A stretch of 42,743 bases of DNA from a bacterium (GTDB lineage Bacteria; Bdellovibrionota_C; UBA2361; RFPC01), in NCBI GenBank assembly GCA_030428205.1, contig JAUIBK010000029.1, forward strand, positions 1 through 42,743, given 5' to 3'. Position numbers and translations under genes: made by a program. Below are positions 16,158 through 25,128 of this stretch, piece after piece (positions within the stretch are counted from its first letter, which is position 1; the number at the start of each line of letters is the position of its first letter). The notes below the pieces were generated by a model. That model was not told where the DNA came from. It did no database searches and was given only the letters and a program-made list of their open reading frames with translations.

Positions 16158-16895
16158 TTACCAGTGGATATATTTTGCTTCTGCTCTTGCGAGGACAAGA
16201 TTAAAAAGAAAGCCAATACCACCTGCGAGAAGGACTGCGCCGTACATCTCTTCAATTCTGTAGGCGATCTGGAAATCAATAATTTGTCGTCCTATTCCAA
16301 CGTTTGTCCCGATAAACATCTCAGTAACAATGATGATCACACATGCGAGGCTAAACGCTTGACGGAGTGCGCCAAAGACGAGAGGGAGACATTCCCAGAG
16401 CGTGATAGAAAAGATAATTTGATAAGAATTTGCACCCATAAGCTTTGCGCTTTGTGCTCTCTCTTTCGGTGCATGTCGTACCCCGTGTGCAATGAAAAAG
16501 AGAACAATAAGTGAGGTGCTAAAGGAAGCGAGAGCTACTTTAGATACATCACCTACTCCAAATGAAAAAAGAAATATCGGGAATAATGCAGTTGCTGGGA
16601 TAGAGCGAAAGAAATCTAGCACTCCCTCTATCCCTTCATAGCACCTTTGAGAGGATCCTAGGAGGAGTCCAAGAGGAGTGCCGATAATTAAAGCAAAGAG
16701 ACAAGAGGTGAAGACGCGAGTTGTTGTTGCTAGGAGGTGAGACAAGAATGAGTCTTCAAGAAACAGTGAGCCTACTTTTGTAAGAGTTGCGATAGGAGAA
16801 GGAAGAAAGAGCGGATCGACTATCTTTCCTTGGTTTAATGTCCACCAGAGCGCGACAAGTACGAGCCACCCTGAAGATTTTATGAGGTATTTCAT
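16158..16895 (-). CDS. ABC importer permease (SsuC/TauC-type)
   Basis: 245 residues with about six membrane segments. This is the inner-membrane permease of an importer in the sulfonate/taurine/nitrate/pyrimidine-precursor group. The coupling EAA loop is visible as KLMGANSYQIIFSITLW. Typical N-terminal features are LPSPIATL and DFFRSIPATALFPIFLF. It is the last gene of a three-gene operon and overlaps the ATPase gene by 4 bp (ATGA), so translation is coupled. The substrate cannot be read from the sequence; no sulfonate monooxygenase, nitrate reductase or thiamine gene is nearby. Confidence 0.92.
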   Translation of the reverse strand: MKYLIKSSGWLVLVALWWTLNQGKIVDPLFLPSPIATLTKVGSLFLEDSFLSHLLATTTRVFTSCLFALIIGTPLGLLLGSSQRCYEGIEGVLDFFRSIPATALFPIFLFSFGVGDVSKVALASFSTSLIVLFFIAHGVRHAPKERAQSAKLMGANSYQIIFSITLWECLPLVFGALRQAFSLACVIIIVTEMFIGTNVGIGRQIIDFQIAYRIEEMYGAVLLAGGIGFLFNLVLARAEAKYIHW

Positions 16896-17632
16896 GCCGC
16901 AGCCCTTAAGTATGAGTCACGCGCCATTGTGTGTAGTGTGTGGAATGCTTCGGTCGAGAGAAGTTCGACTGAACGTGGCGAATGAAGAGGGGCCTCTATT
17001 CTTGAGATGATCTGGGTCGGGCTTTTTGAAAAAATAAGGAGCGTGTCAGCTAGTTGAACAGCCTCTTCAATACTATGAGAGACGATGAGTGCTGATGCTG
17101 AACGCTTCTTGAGCCAGTTAAAGAGACGTTCTCTCAGGAGGAGGGTTCTTTCATAATCTAGTGCTGAGAAGGGTTCATCGGCAAGGAGTATGTCTGGCTC
17201 GGCAATGAGTGAGCGTAAGAGTATGATGAGTTGTTGTTGTCCACCACTGAGCCGGTAGGGAAATGTATCGAGGGAGAAGTCGATTGGCCATTCACTGAGG
17301 AGCTCTGAGAGTTTTTGTGCTTTGCCTCGCGACGAGATGCCCTTGAGCTGAAGAGGAAGCGTAATGTTGTCTCTCACTGACCTCCAAGGAAGAAGTGAAG
17401 CTCGATAGTTTTGAAAGATATATGCAAATTGAGAATGAGGACAGAGTCTTGCCGTCCCTGCATCACTGTTGGAGATACCCGACAGTATGTTCAAGAGGGT
17501 GCTCTTCCCGCTTCCGTTAACTCCAAGAATCGTAGTGATGTGGTTCTTGGGAACACGGAAAGAGAGCTGATCGTATAGCTCTCTCCCATCGATTCGCATT
17601 GAGAGCTTATTTACTTCTATTGCGCTGTTCAT
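16892..17632 (-). CDS. ABC importer ATP-binding protein (SsuB/TauB-type)
   Basis: 246 residues. The nucleotide-binding subunit on the cytoplasmic face, with Walker A GVNGSGKS (37-44), Q-loop in YIFQNYRASLLPW, signature LSGGQ (128-132), Walker B ILLADEP (148-154) and switch histidine in SHSIEEA. The Q-loop region resembles nitrate/sulfonate/taurine transport ATPases, fitting its permease partner. It starts 4 bp after the binding-protein gene with no strong ribosome site, and its stop overlaps the permease start, so expression of both probably depends on the upstream gene. Confidence 0.94.
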   Translation of the reverse strand: MNSAIEVNKLSMRIDGRELYDQLSFRVPKNHITTILGVNGSGKSTLLNILSGISNSDAGTARLCPHSQFAYIFQNYRASLLPWRSVRDNITLPLQLKGISSRGKAQKLSELLSEWPIDFSLDTFPYRLSGGQQQLIILLRSLIAEPDILLADEPFSALDYERTLLLRERLFNWLKKRSASALIVSHSIEEAVQLADTLLIFSKSPTQIISRIEAPLHSPRSVELLSTEAFHTLHTMARDSYLRAAA

Positions 17633-17636
17633 AGCA

Positions 17637-18602
17637 CTAGTAAAGGAGAAGCTCGTCGAGAAGTATTCTTTCGTTTACTACGCCGTAAGTAGTGAAGAGG
17701 TCGAGAAAGGCTTGAACGCTTTCTCGTTCGTTTGAGGTGAGCTCTTGAGTGCTTTTTATCGTTGGGAGGTCTACCTTCTGGGCTTGTTTTATGGTTAATG
17801 GAGTATACTTTGCGATAAAGTTTTTTGCTTGCGCTGTGTTTTGAAGAGATGCCTGATTACCTTCATGAAATATCTCTATAATCTTCTTAGTAAGTTCAGG
17901 ATGCTCTTGAGCGAAGCTCGATCGTACCACGCCACAACCTGCAAAAAGTGTAGGAGCGAGGTGTTTTCTCACCGGATGTTTCATAAGATCGCGAACAACT
18001 CCTTGAGATAGGCCTATGGTTCTTGCTGGTTCAATACTTAAGAGAGCATCGATACTCTTTGAACTGAGTGCTTGCACCTGCATAGCGGGAGCGATATCAA
18101 CGATCTCTACATCTCTCTCAGTCAATTGGTGTTGAGCCAAAATATGTTTTGCAAGAGTTCTCCATTGAATCCCGGGAAGGATCCCAAGTGTTTTGCCATG
18201 GAGCTCTTCGATGGAGTTTACTTTACTGTCTCTATGTGTGAGGAGGATGTCGCTTATGATATCATCGCTTGCTCCTCCAAGTGAGAATATTTTAAGAGCA
18301 TTCGGTTTTCGAACATGGCTTATTCCGGTGATTCCCGTGGCGGTTGTACTTGATGCCCCAAAGTCAACATGACCAGCAAGAAGGGCGTCAATGATCTGAT
18401 TTGGAGCTTGAAACGGGATGAGCTCAATATCGATACCAGCCTTTGAAAAGAGCTTCGTTTCAACCGCTGTGTAGAGCGGGTGTGCATGTAGTACAGGGAG
18501 GTAAGCGATTTTCACTCTCTGAGATGTATTTGATGCGCTTGTGCACGCATGGAGCCAGAGACAGCAGCTTAGGGCGACAAAGAGAGCAAGGGGCTTTTTC
18601 AT
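17637..18602 (-). CDS. ABC importer substrate-binding lipoprotein (NMT1/SsuA-like)
   Basis: 321 residues. A lipoprotein signal with lipobox LHAC (Cys20) places it in the periplasm anchored to the membrane. The fold is that of SsuA/TauA/NMT1-THI5-like binding proteins: KIAYLPVLHAHPLYTAVETKLF, GIDIELIPF, ALLAGHVDFGASSTTAT and the LGILPG segment. Such proteins bind small sulfonates, nitrate, bicarbonate or pyrimidine precursors; which one applies here is open. AAGGA precedes the ATG at a good distance. It is the first gene of the importer operon and diverges from the TrmB-type regulator across 149 bp that hold a promoter-like segment and a palindrome. Confidence 0.9.
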   Translation of the reverse strand: MKKPLALFVALSCCLWLHACTSASNTSQRVKIAYLPVLHAHPLYTAVETKLFSKAGIDIELIPFQAPNQIIDALLAGHVDFGASSTTATGITGISHVRKPNALKIFSLGGASDDIISDILLTHRDSKVNSIEELHGKTLGILPGIQWRTLAKHILAQHQLTERDVEIVDIAPAMQVQALSSKSIDALLSIEPARTIGLSQGVVRDLMKHPVRKHLAPTLFAGCGVVRSSFAQEHPELTKKIIEIFHEGNQASLQNTAQAKNFIAKYTPLTIKQAQKVDLPTIKSTQELTSNERESVQAFLDLFTTYGVVNERILLDELLLY

Positions 18603-18656
18603 AGTACTATCCTTTGAACTGATACGGTCAGAGCAAGATAGGGGGGATTGAGTTTT

Positions 18657-18685
18657 TTGTCATATTTGTCGACAATATATAGAAT
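18657..18685 (+). promoter_or_regulatory. Promoter-like segment with internal TTGTCGACAA palindrome
   Basis: TTGTCA (18657-18662) is followed after 17 nt by TAGAAT (18680-18685), facing the TrmB-type gene. The 10-bp palindrome TTGTCGACAA at 18666-18675 sits inside the spacer, a classic place for a repressor site. The surrounding 149 bp separate the regulator from the divergent ABC importer operon, so self- and neighbour-regulation through this site is a reasonable inference. The promoter match is moderate. Confidence 0.4.
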
Positions 18686-18751
18686 AAACAGTATAACTAC
18701 CTCATATTATAGAGTTAAAGTGTTTATAAATGATTTAGACAGATTTGAGAG

Positions 18752-19531
18752 ATGCTAGAATCAAAGGGAAAACTCGTAGAGACATTAGTTGATGTCGGGC
18801 TGAGTCAAAACCAAGCAAAAGTGTACATCGCTTCGCGCTTGCTCGGACCATCAAAGGCTGCAGAGATTGCAAGAGTGGCTCAGCTCAAGAGGAGCACGGT
18901 TTATCCGGTGATAGAGTCTCTTGAAAAGCTTGGGTTGATGTCTATCCAAATGAAAGGCTTTAAGCGGCAGTACTACGCGGAGTCTCCCAATAGACTGGAG
19001 CATTTGATAGAGCTTCGCCACCGACAGCTTAGCCAATCGCTCGATGAGTTACATTCCCTTGGCTCTCGAGATGAAACTTTTTCGACGATCAAACATTTTG
19101 ATTCACTTGCCGCGATAAAAAATGTCTATGAAAGTCTCATTGCTGATATTGAGCCGAAGCAAGATTATATGATCTTTTCAAGTAGCCAAGAGATCTACGA
19201 TCTCGATCCTGAATTTTTTGAAGATTTTTTTCTTCGTCGAGGCAGGCTTGATATTCGTACTCGAGCATTGCTCAAGCGATCGCCGCTTGCTGACACATAT
19301 CTCCGCGAAGGAGGAGAAAGGTATAACGTAGAGACACGTGTCTTCCCCTCTAGTGTAGATTTTACAGCAAATCTAGTGATTACTCCTCAGCGACTCCTGA
19401 TTCACCAGGTTATTACTCCCACTTGGGCGGTCGTTATTGAAAATCCCTATATTATACGGCTCCATCAGGTGCTCTTTGAGAGCTTTTGGGAGTCTGTACC
19501 AGAACCTCAATCATCATCAAAGCTCCTGTAA
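18752..19531 (+). CDS. TrmB-type transcriptional regulator
   Basis: 259 residues. The N-terminal ~80 residues are a winged helix of the TrmB family (LSQNQAKVYIASRLLGPSKA, then LKRSTVYPVIESLEKLGLM and QYYAESP), followed by a helix-rich linker and a C-terminal effector domain of about 160 residues. TrmB proteins sense sugars or other ligands and are most abundant in archaea, with fewer bacterial members. Divergence from the ABC importer operon, with a palindrome between them, suggests that it controls that importer in response to the transported ligand. GAGAG lies directly before the ATG. Confidence 0.83.
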   Translation: MLESKGKLVETLVDVGLSQNQAKVYIASRLLGPSKAAEIARVAQLKRSTVYPVIESLEKLGLMSIQMKGFKRQYYAESPNRLEHLIELRHRQLSQSLDELHSLGSRDETFSTIKHFDSLAAIKNVYESLIADIEPKQDYMIFSSSQEIYDLDPEFFEDFFLRRGRLDIRTRALLKRSPLADTYLREGGERYNVETRVFPSSVDFTANLVITPQRLLIHQVITPTWAVVIENPYIIRLHQVLFESFWESVPEPQSSSKLL

Positions 19532-19952
19532 TTCTGGTCTATGTTTATCAGATAATTCCTTTGAAACCTATTCCCGTACATTCTCAATTTAGATGTCTTC
19601 CTTTGGCTCATCTTCCAGGCTTTTCCAGGTCGTTGACTCGGAGGAGAAACCACCTTCCGTCTCTGTTCAACGATGGAGGAAGCCGAGTTCCATAAAGAGC
19701 TGTCTTCGTTGGAAGCAAAGTCGAGTAGGTGCAGATGAAGTCCTGTGGCAATACTTGATGAGCCATTGTTGTGGTAAAAGTAGGCGGAGAGCTCAGAGAA
19801 AAGATTTATTGTACGAGAAAGTTGGGAAGGGTACACTCGAGACTCGATGTATGTGAGTGTTGTGTAAAGCTCATGCTCAACATCGTTGGTTTCGCCGTGT
19901 GGTGGTTTTTCCCTTTTCATTCTTCTTTGTCGCCACACTATTGAGTCGCTTT
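19532..19952. other. Gap between TrmB-type gene and MscS-family gene
   Basis: About 420 bp with no gene I can support. A - strand frame from 19938 to 19507 (143 codons, weak AAAGAAG site at an internal ATG) covers most of it but matches nothing I recognise and has no clear domain. The MscS frame also extends into the gap from GTG 19857, which would add 32 residues ahead of the signal peptide. No strong hairpin or terminator was seen. Confidence 0.4.
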
Positions 19953-22340
19953 ATGTTACGTACCTTCTTCCTCCTCATTTCCTTGTTTTTCTCGCTGTCT
20001 CCCTGCCTTTCTCAAGAAGGAGAAGAGGAGCAGTCGATCAAGCCAAATATTATTGAAGTCGATCAGGTTATTGCTGAAATCGAAAAATCTCAACTTCTCC
20101 TCCAAGCAATTCAAAATGATCAGAAAGCGTTTGATAAAGATGCGATACAAAACAAACAGGGGCAGCTTAAGAAGGAGCTCGATGAACACAAAACAGAGTT
20201 CGAAGCGCTTTTTCTTCAACCTGAACGGCTGCGCTCACTAGATGACCTTGTGCGATTAGAACAAGGTCTTGTCACCTATCAAGCGAAATTAGATACGTTC
20301 AAGGAGCGACTCAACGCAAGAGTGGAGAAGCTCACAAAGTATCGTATCGATTTGTCGAGTATTCGACACCGTTGGAAAAAATCTGCTCGAACTCTGATTC
20401 AGGACACCTCTTCGCTTACACGTACGCAAATACGTGAGCTCCAGAAGCAGATTGACTCATCGCTCAATTCAATTGAAAAAGCAGTAAAGGATCTCCTTAC
20501 GTTGCAGACTACAACTGCTACACTTACTCAAGATCTGTCGTCTTTGCTTGAGCAGCTTGCGAAAGAGAAGTCTTCATTTCGAAGCTCTCTCTTAACTCGA
20601 GACGATGCCCCAATCTATTCAGCTGTTTTCTGGGAGAGTCTTCTCTCTCTCCCTTTTGGGGAATTGCTGCATGTGTATGAAGATGAGAAGGAGTCAATTG
20701 GTAAGTATCTGCAAGCGCATCATCATCTCTTTACCTTTCATATCCTACTCTTTTGTCTCTTTTCTTGGTTGATCTACAGAGCCAAAGATTATGAGTTCAT
20801 TCAGCAGTCCTTTCCAAAGCTTTACGACAATCCGTTTCTTTTGTCTGTCACGGTTGCATTGCTATTGTCTTTTCCTCTCTATTCTGACGCGGGTGAAGCT
20901 TTTGCCAACGTTATTGGAATGCTCTGTGTTTTTCCTCTTATCCTCGTTTTTCGTGATCTGCTTGATAAACAGTATACAGTCATTCTTGGTGGAATTGGCT
21001 TACTCTATGTATGCGATCAAGACCGGAGCTTACTAAAAGATTTCTCTGAGATAAGCATGCTCATACTTCTGGCTGAGCTTGTATTAGCTTTTTTCCTCGC
21101 GCGGTATTTTGTGCGAGAGTGCGATAAGCAAACACAAGAGCTTGAAAAACCTTCACTTGCCCTCTGGTTTGCGCAACAAGGAGGAATTGTGAGTTCCTAT
21201 CTTTTTCTTGCTTCCGCCTTGTTGCTTCTTGGGGGGTACTCACGCCTCATTACGTATCTCAGTGACAATTTGTTTTTTGCGGTTTACTCCGCGCTTTTGC
21301 TCTTTGTCGCTCACCATCTCATTGTTGGGTTTTTAACTGCGCTTCTTCATGTGAGATTTATTGATGTGTTGCGTTCGATTGCAAAGCACCGCCTTTTGAT
21401 TTCACATGCGATTGATAAGTGGACAGGGGTGTTATTTTCCTTTTTTTGGATCTCAAGTGTTGTTGTTCATCTTGGCGTTCGTGAAGAGGTTCGTACGGCA
21501 TTCCTTGATGTTCTTCGATCGGGCATCAAGACAGAAGGTGTTCAGATTACTGTACAGGGAGTACTCCTTGCTCTCCTTTTTCTTTACGTGGGCTACAAGT
21601 TCTCCCAGTTAGTCCGTTTTATTTTGGCCGAAGATGTCTACGATCGACGACAGGTCTCTACTGCGTTACGGAGTACCATTGATACGGGCATACACTACCT
21701 TCTTATGGGGCTCTGTCTCCTTGCGGCGCTCGCGAGTCTCGGAGTCGGGTTTGGAAATATAGCCCTTATCGCTGGGGCTCTTTCCGTAGGTATCGGTTTT
21801 GGACTGCAAAATATTGTTAACAACTTTGTCAGTGGAATAATTCTTCTCGTTGAGCGTCCTATCAAGGTTGGTGATCTGATTCTTATTGGAAGCACTCTTG
21901 GAAATGTCACTCGGATTGGAATTCGTTCGAGTACTATTCGAACCCTTGATGAAGCGGAGATAATCATTCCCAACGGAACGCTCGTTACCGAAAGTGTTAT
22001 AAACTGGACTCTTTCGAGTGCTCGAGCGAGGATAAGCGTTTTTGTTGGAGTAGCTTATGGAAGTGATGTTCCAAAAGTTATGGAGTTACTGAAAGACACC
22101 CTTCAGGAGCTCCCGTTCGTCCTTGATTACCCTGCTGTGAGTGTGCTCTTTAAGGAGTTTGGTGATAGCTCGCTTAATTTTGAAGCTCGAGGCTGGGTAC
22201 GAAATGTGCAAAAGCGCCCCAAGTATGAAAGTGAAATGATGGTGGCAGTCTCAAGTGCGCTTAAAGAAAATGGTATCGAGATTCCTTTTCCTCAAAGAGA
22301 TGTCCATATTATTCCCTCTGTAGCCAATGGGGGGTCGTGA
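19953..22340 (+). CDS. Large mechanosensitive channel, MscS/MscK-like
   Basis: About 795 residues from ATG 19953, chosen because a clean signal peptide (MLRTFFLLISLFFSLSPCLS) starts there; the frame is open from GTG 19857. Order: signal peptide, periplasmic coiled-coil domain about 20-250 rich in Lys/Glu/Gln, about 8-10 membrane helices (roughly 260-560), then the MscS core. The pore helix is the Gly/Ala-rich stretch around LIAGALSVGIGFGLQNIVNN, followed by the MscS beta domain (VERPIKVGDLILI, RTLDEAEIIIPNGTL) and a cytoplasmic alpha/beta cage part. It probably releases solutes on hypo-osmotic shock. Its length and periplasmic helical domain are like MscK/YjeP rather than the short MscS. Confidence 0.9.
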   Translation: MLRTFFLLISLFFSLSPCLSQEGEEEQSIKPNIIEVDQVIAEIEKSQLLLQAIQNDQKAFDKDAIQNKQGQLKKELDEHKTEFEALFLQPERLRSLDDLVRLEQGLVTYQAKLDTFKERLNARVEKLTKYRIDLSSIRHRWKKSARTLIQDTSSLTRTQIRELQKQIDSSLNSIEKAVKDLLTLQTTTATLTQDLSSLLEQLAKEKSSFRSSLLTRDDAPIYSAVFWESLLSLPFGELLHVYEDEKESIGKYLQAHHHLFTFHILLFCLFSWLIYRAKDYEFIQQSFPKLYDNPFLLSVTVALLLSFPLYSDAGEAFANVIGMLCVFPLILVFRDLLDKQYTVILGGIGLLYVCDQDRSLLKDFSEISMLILLAELVLAFFLARYFVRECDKQTQELEKPSLALWFAQQGGIVSSYLFLASALLLLGGYSRLITYLSDNLFFAVYSALLLFVAHHLIVGFLTALLHVRFIDVLRSIAKHRLLISHAIDKWTGVLFSFFWISSVVVHLGVREEVRTAFLDVLRSGIKTEGVQITVQGVLLALLFLYVGYKFSQLVRFILAEDVYDRRQVSTALRSTIDTGIHYLLMGLCLLAALASLGVGFGNIALIAGALSVGIGFGLQNIVNNFVSGIILLVERPIKVGDLILIGSTLGNVTRIGIRSSTIRTLDEAEIIIPNGTLVTESVINWTLSSARARISVFVGVAYGSDVPKVMELLKDTLQELPFVLDYPAVSVLFKEFGDSSLNFEARGWVRNVQKRPKYESEMMVAVSSALKENGIEIPFPQRDVHIIPSVANGGS

Positions 22341-22415
22341 TGTCATTTTTGCTTAGCCCCTTCAATTTGCATAAAATGGGGGCATCAACCTGGGGGAATT
22401 CTAAGGAGTTGCATT

Positions 22416-23249
22416 GTGTTAGGTACCCAACATCATTCACCGGAAGGTGAGGGCCCCCATACTTCCCCCGATACCGTTCCAGCTGCTGCCATCCCTTCGC
22501 AGCCGATTTCGAGCCCCTTGCCTTTTCTTGAAGTTCAAGCCTCGTTGGAAACAGCACAGCGTATTCTTGGACTGCTCAGTAGTACAGCGGTGTTAACGCA
22601 AACTCGAGCATTATCACCACAAGAGAAAGCAACCTACATCTCGCAATCTTGGTTTCGAAAGCTCCAAAACGGAGTTAGCCGTCTACCGATGGCCAGTCGC
22701 CTTGAGGTCGAGTGTGAGCCCATACAAATGAAAACGATCATGTATCACCCTCAACTTGTGCGGCTTTTTGTTGAGAGCGAGGATTCATTGAGTGCGCGAC
22801 ACGTTGTGAGAGCCTTGCAAAGTTTTGATAAAGGGCTCTCTTGGATTTCAACGGGAGTAGGGCGATTATTAGATTTGTCTGAATCACAAGGTGATGATTT
22901 TGATCGCGCACTCTTTGCGATCAAGAGCATTGGCCTAGGCGTTATTGCCTCAAACTTGAACACTGCTCGAGATGAAATAATCAGTGTAGATGCATCAACT
23001 TTTACTCCCCTAGGGAAAGATGTTGTTGCTCGAATGTTGCTCTCTATCGATTCATTTGCACATATACCTGAGTATATTTCAAGCTTAGCGAAGGGTGAAG
23101 AGTGTTGTAGCAAAGAAGCACTCTCCGAGTTGCTTTCAGAAGGTGTTCGTCATATTCTCGAAATTCAAGCAGCGCTTTGTAGTGGTGACGATCTCAAAGC
23201 TCAGAAGCCAGTGGATCGTGAGATTGATGATCGAAAGAGGGCATCTTAG
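22416..23249 (+). CDS. Hypothetical helical protein, 277 aa
   Basis: Not recognised. Start GTG 22416 is supported by AAGGAG at 22403-22408, 7 nt upstream. The first ~35 residues are Pro/His/Ser-rich and probably disordered. The rest (about 40-265) is mainly helical, with LEVQASLETAQRILGLLSS, then FDRALFAIKSIGLGVIASNL and SKEALSELLSEGVRHILEIQ. No signal peptide, membrane segment or catalytic motif was seen. It follows the MscS-family gene by 75 bp on the same strand and its 3' end overlaps the convergent small membrane protein gene by 4 bp. Confidence 0.7.
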   Translation: MLGTQHHSPEGEGPHTSPDTVPAAAIPSQPISSPLPFLEVQASLETAQRILGLLSSTAVLTQTRALSPQEKATYISQSWFRKLQNGVSRLPMASRLEVECEPIQMKTIMYHPQLVRLFVESEDSLSARHVVRALQSFDKGLSWISTGVGRLLDLSESQGDDFDRALFAIKSIGLGVIASNLNTARDEIISVDASTFTPLGKDVVARMLLSIDSFAHIPEYISSLAKGEECCSKEALSELLSEGVRHILEIQAALCSGDDLKAQKPVDREIDDRKRAS

Positions 23250-23455
23250 TACTTTACGGTATACCCCTTGAGGCCTTCAAACGAGTCTACATTATCAACA
23301 GCCATATAGTGGCCTGGGCGTACGGCTCTTCCCTCTCGGTATGCTTTTTCATCTTGTAGCCAATCGTAGATGAACGTAAGGGTGAAAAACCCAATACTAA
23401 AGATGCCAAGATAGATCAGAGCGGCATTGCCGCTTTCGAGACAGTAACGTTTCAT
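23246..23455 (-). CDS. Small single-span membrane protein, 69 aa
   Basis: Not recognised, but supported as real by GGAG 8 nt before the ATG and by a sensible topology. A short polar N-terminus (MKRYCLESGN) is followed by one hydrophobic helix (AALIYLGIFSIGFFTLTFIY, residues about 11-30) and a charged C-terminal tail (DWLQDEKAYREGRAVRPG). It is convergent with the 22416 gene, sharing 4 bp, and lies 105 bp beyond the start of the lipoprotein gene's downstream neighbour region, on the same strand as the lipoprotein gene. No function can be assigned. Confidence 0.6.
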   Translation of the reverse strand: MKRYCLESGNAALIYLGIFSIGFFTLTFIYDWLQDEKAYREGRAVRPGHYMAVDNVDSFEGLKGYTVKY

Positions 23456-23560
23456 GAGTCGTTCTCCATAACCCTAAAAAAGAGAGACGTAGTATCCTAC
23501 CTTAGTTATGAGGAGTTTTGCTTAAGGTGTGCGTTAGAAAAGAGAGGCTATGTAGTTGAT

Positions 23561-24292
23561 TTAAAAGATAATTTCTTTCTTGAGGTTTAGAGGGTGATAG
23601 CCAAAAAGACCGCTCAAGTGGTGTAAGAATGCGTGCTGTCCCTGACGGGACCATGAGAGAGCGACTTTTCGTTCAACTTGCTTATAGATCTCTTGTAGCT
23701 CATCAACGTTATGTGCCTTGTGAGCTCCAAACTCATGAGCTCTTTGCTGTACAAGAGAAAGCCAGGTGATGCTTGCCCCCATCATAAAGGGAGGCCAAGC
23801 CTGCTGGAGAGTTTTGGTCCAGTTGGGATCGCTTGTTGAAGAGAAAACAGATGATGAGCCTGCTTGTGGGTCATCATGAATTACTTTGCGTAGTAAATTG
23901 CTTTCCCAGAGCTCTGCTAGGAGCGGCTCGTTATCAATCGTTTCTGAGAGCTTGCGTGCTGTTTGGGCCGTAGCATAAAAGTGCAAGCTTAATTGGTGTC
24001 CGGTTGTGTCTTGAGCCGCACGTCTATGAATCCTCCAAAAAGAGATGTCGTCTTCAAAGCTTCTGAGAAGGGGAGCAAGTACTTCGTTTGCGATCATTGG
24101 ATCGAGTTCCCACTGAGGAGATGAGGCTTTGTCAGAAAGAAGAAAACGAGTCGTCCACCAAGCAGACGAATGAGTTTGAGGTGTTAAGAGGGGAGCTTGG
24201 GGAAGGGGAGGTAAGTTTTGGTCGTGGTGCGTCGCACACCCCGAAAGAGTGAGAAGAAAGAGAATGGTGATTGTTTGATAGAGAGTGCGCAT
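23561..24292 (-). CDS. Conserved lipoprotein
   Basis: 243 residues from ATG 24292. This start is chosen because MRTLYQTITILFLLTLSGCA is a proper lipoprotein signal with lipobox LSGC; the frame is open further up to 24367. The mature part (SSAWWTTRFLLSD, then WELDPMIANEVLAPLLRSF and FWRIHRRAAQDTTGHQLSLH) resembles, from memory, a conserved family of proteobacterial hypothetical lipoproteins without known function. It is mostly helical with conserved Trp/Arg/His positions. It is divergent from the membrane protein at 24392, with 99 bp between them. Confidence 0.72.
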   Translation of the reverse strand: MRTLYQTITILFLLTLSGCATHHDQNLPPLPQAPLLTPQTHSSAWWTTRFLLSDKASSPQWELDPMIANEVLAPLLRSFEDDISFWRIHRRAAQDTTGHQLSLHFYATAQTARKLSETIDNEPLLAELWESNLLRKVIHDDPQAGSSSVFSSTSDPNWTKTLQQAWPPFMMGASITWLSLVQQRAHEFGAHKAHNVDELQEIYKQVERKVALSWSRQGQHAFLHHLSGLFGYHPLNLKKEIIF

Positions 24293-24391
24293 ATATACTT
24301 TCTGACAGGAAAGGTGCTTGAAGAGGTAGAGCTTTGCCATGTGTTGAGCATCCTTTCGTAAGAACAAAGATTACCGCCTGAGGAAGTGCTT

Positions 24392-25093
24392 GTGGCCAAA
24401 AAGAAAAAGCAACCTCCTACATCTATCAAGCTTGTAAACTACCCGAAGCTCTTCTTTGTGTGGCCTCTGATTGCTGCGCCAGCTCTCATGATGTTTCTCG
24501 AGTATATAGGGATCTCGCCTCTTGCCCAAGGATGGATCTATGTTGGTCTCGTCACGCTTGTTATGCTGACCCTCGGAGTGGATCTTGATCGGACAACAGG
24601 TTTTGTGTTGCTCCTTGTTGTGCTGACAGGAGGGCTCATCACCCGCATGCTCTATTCAGAGTTTTCCATTGACCTCTTTGGCTCGATTACAGGGTTTTTT
24701 ACCTCGCTTGAGGTGCGTTACGATCCACATTTTGGAGTGGCGTTAAGTACTCTTTTACTTGGCCTCTTCGTCTGGATGTTTTTTTGGACCCGTTTTCACA
24801 ATCGTTGGGAGATCACCCCATTTGAATTCAAGCACAGCTCGTTTGGTGTTGTTGATCACTCACTTGCCCGTGGTGCAAAGGCGATTAAAGCTTCATACCC
24901 CGATCTTCTTGAAGTACTCTTTGGGTTGTGTGGATCGCTTCACGTCTATAGTGCAAATGGGGATAAGGAGCTGATGACCATTAAAAACATCCCCTTTTTG
25001 CCTTTTGTCAAAAAACGGATTTCCATAGTGCTTGCTTCTGCTCAACCTCCTGCTTCTTCTCGAGACGAAGAGGAGGCCGTGGCTAATGGGTAG
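24392..25093 (+). CDS. Hypothetical membrane protein, 233 aa
   Basis: Not recognised. AGGA lies 8 nt before GTG 24392, which gives MAKKKKQPPTS; GTG 24386 is an alternative. After the basic N-terminus there are about four membrane helices: FFVWPLIAAPALMMFLEYIG, WIYVGLVTLVMLTLGV, TGFVLLLVVLTGGLITRML and FGVALSTLLLGLFVWMFFW. A cytoplasmic C-terminal domain of about 100 residues follows (RFHNRWEITPFEFKH to the acidic end RDEEEAVANG). The C-terminal part could be a small binding domain. It is divergent from the conserved lipoprotein gene and alone on its strand. Confidence 0.72.
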   Translation: MAKKKKQPPTSIKLVNYPKLFFVWPLIAAPALMMFLEYIGISPLAQGWIYVGLVTLVMLTLGVDLDRTTGFVLLLVVLTGGLITRMLYSEFSIDLFGSITGFFTSLEVRYDPHFGVALSTLLLGLFVWMFFWTRFHNRWEITPFEFKHSSFGVVDHSLARGAKAIKASYPDLLEVLFGLCGSLHVYSANGDKELMTIKNIPFLPFVKKRISIVLASAQPPASSRDEEEAVANG

Positions 25094-25128
25094 CCTTGAA
25101 AAGGTGACTCCTCTTACGTTATGTTTCG

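Noticed and set aside
19507..19938. 143-codon - strand frame filling the gap before the MscS-family gene
   Set aside because: No recognisable domain, weak ribosome site, and it overlaps the end of the TrmB-type gene; kept only as a note in the gap entry.
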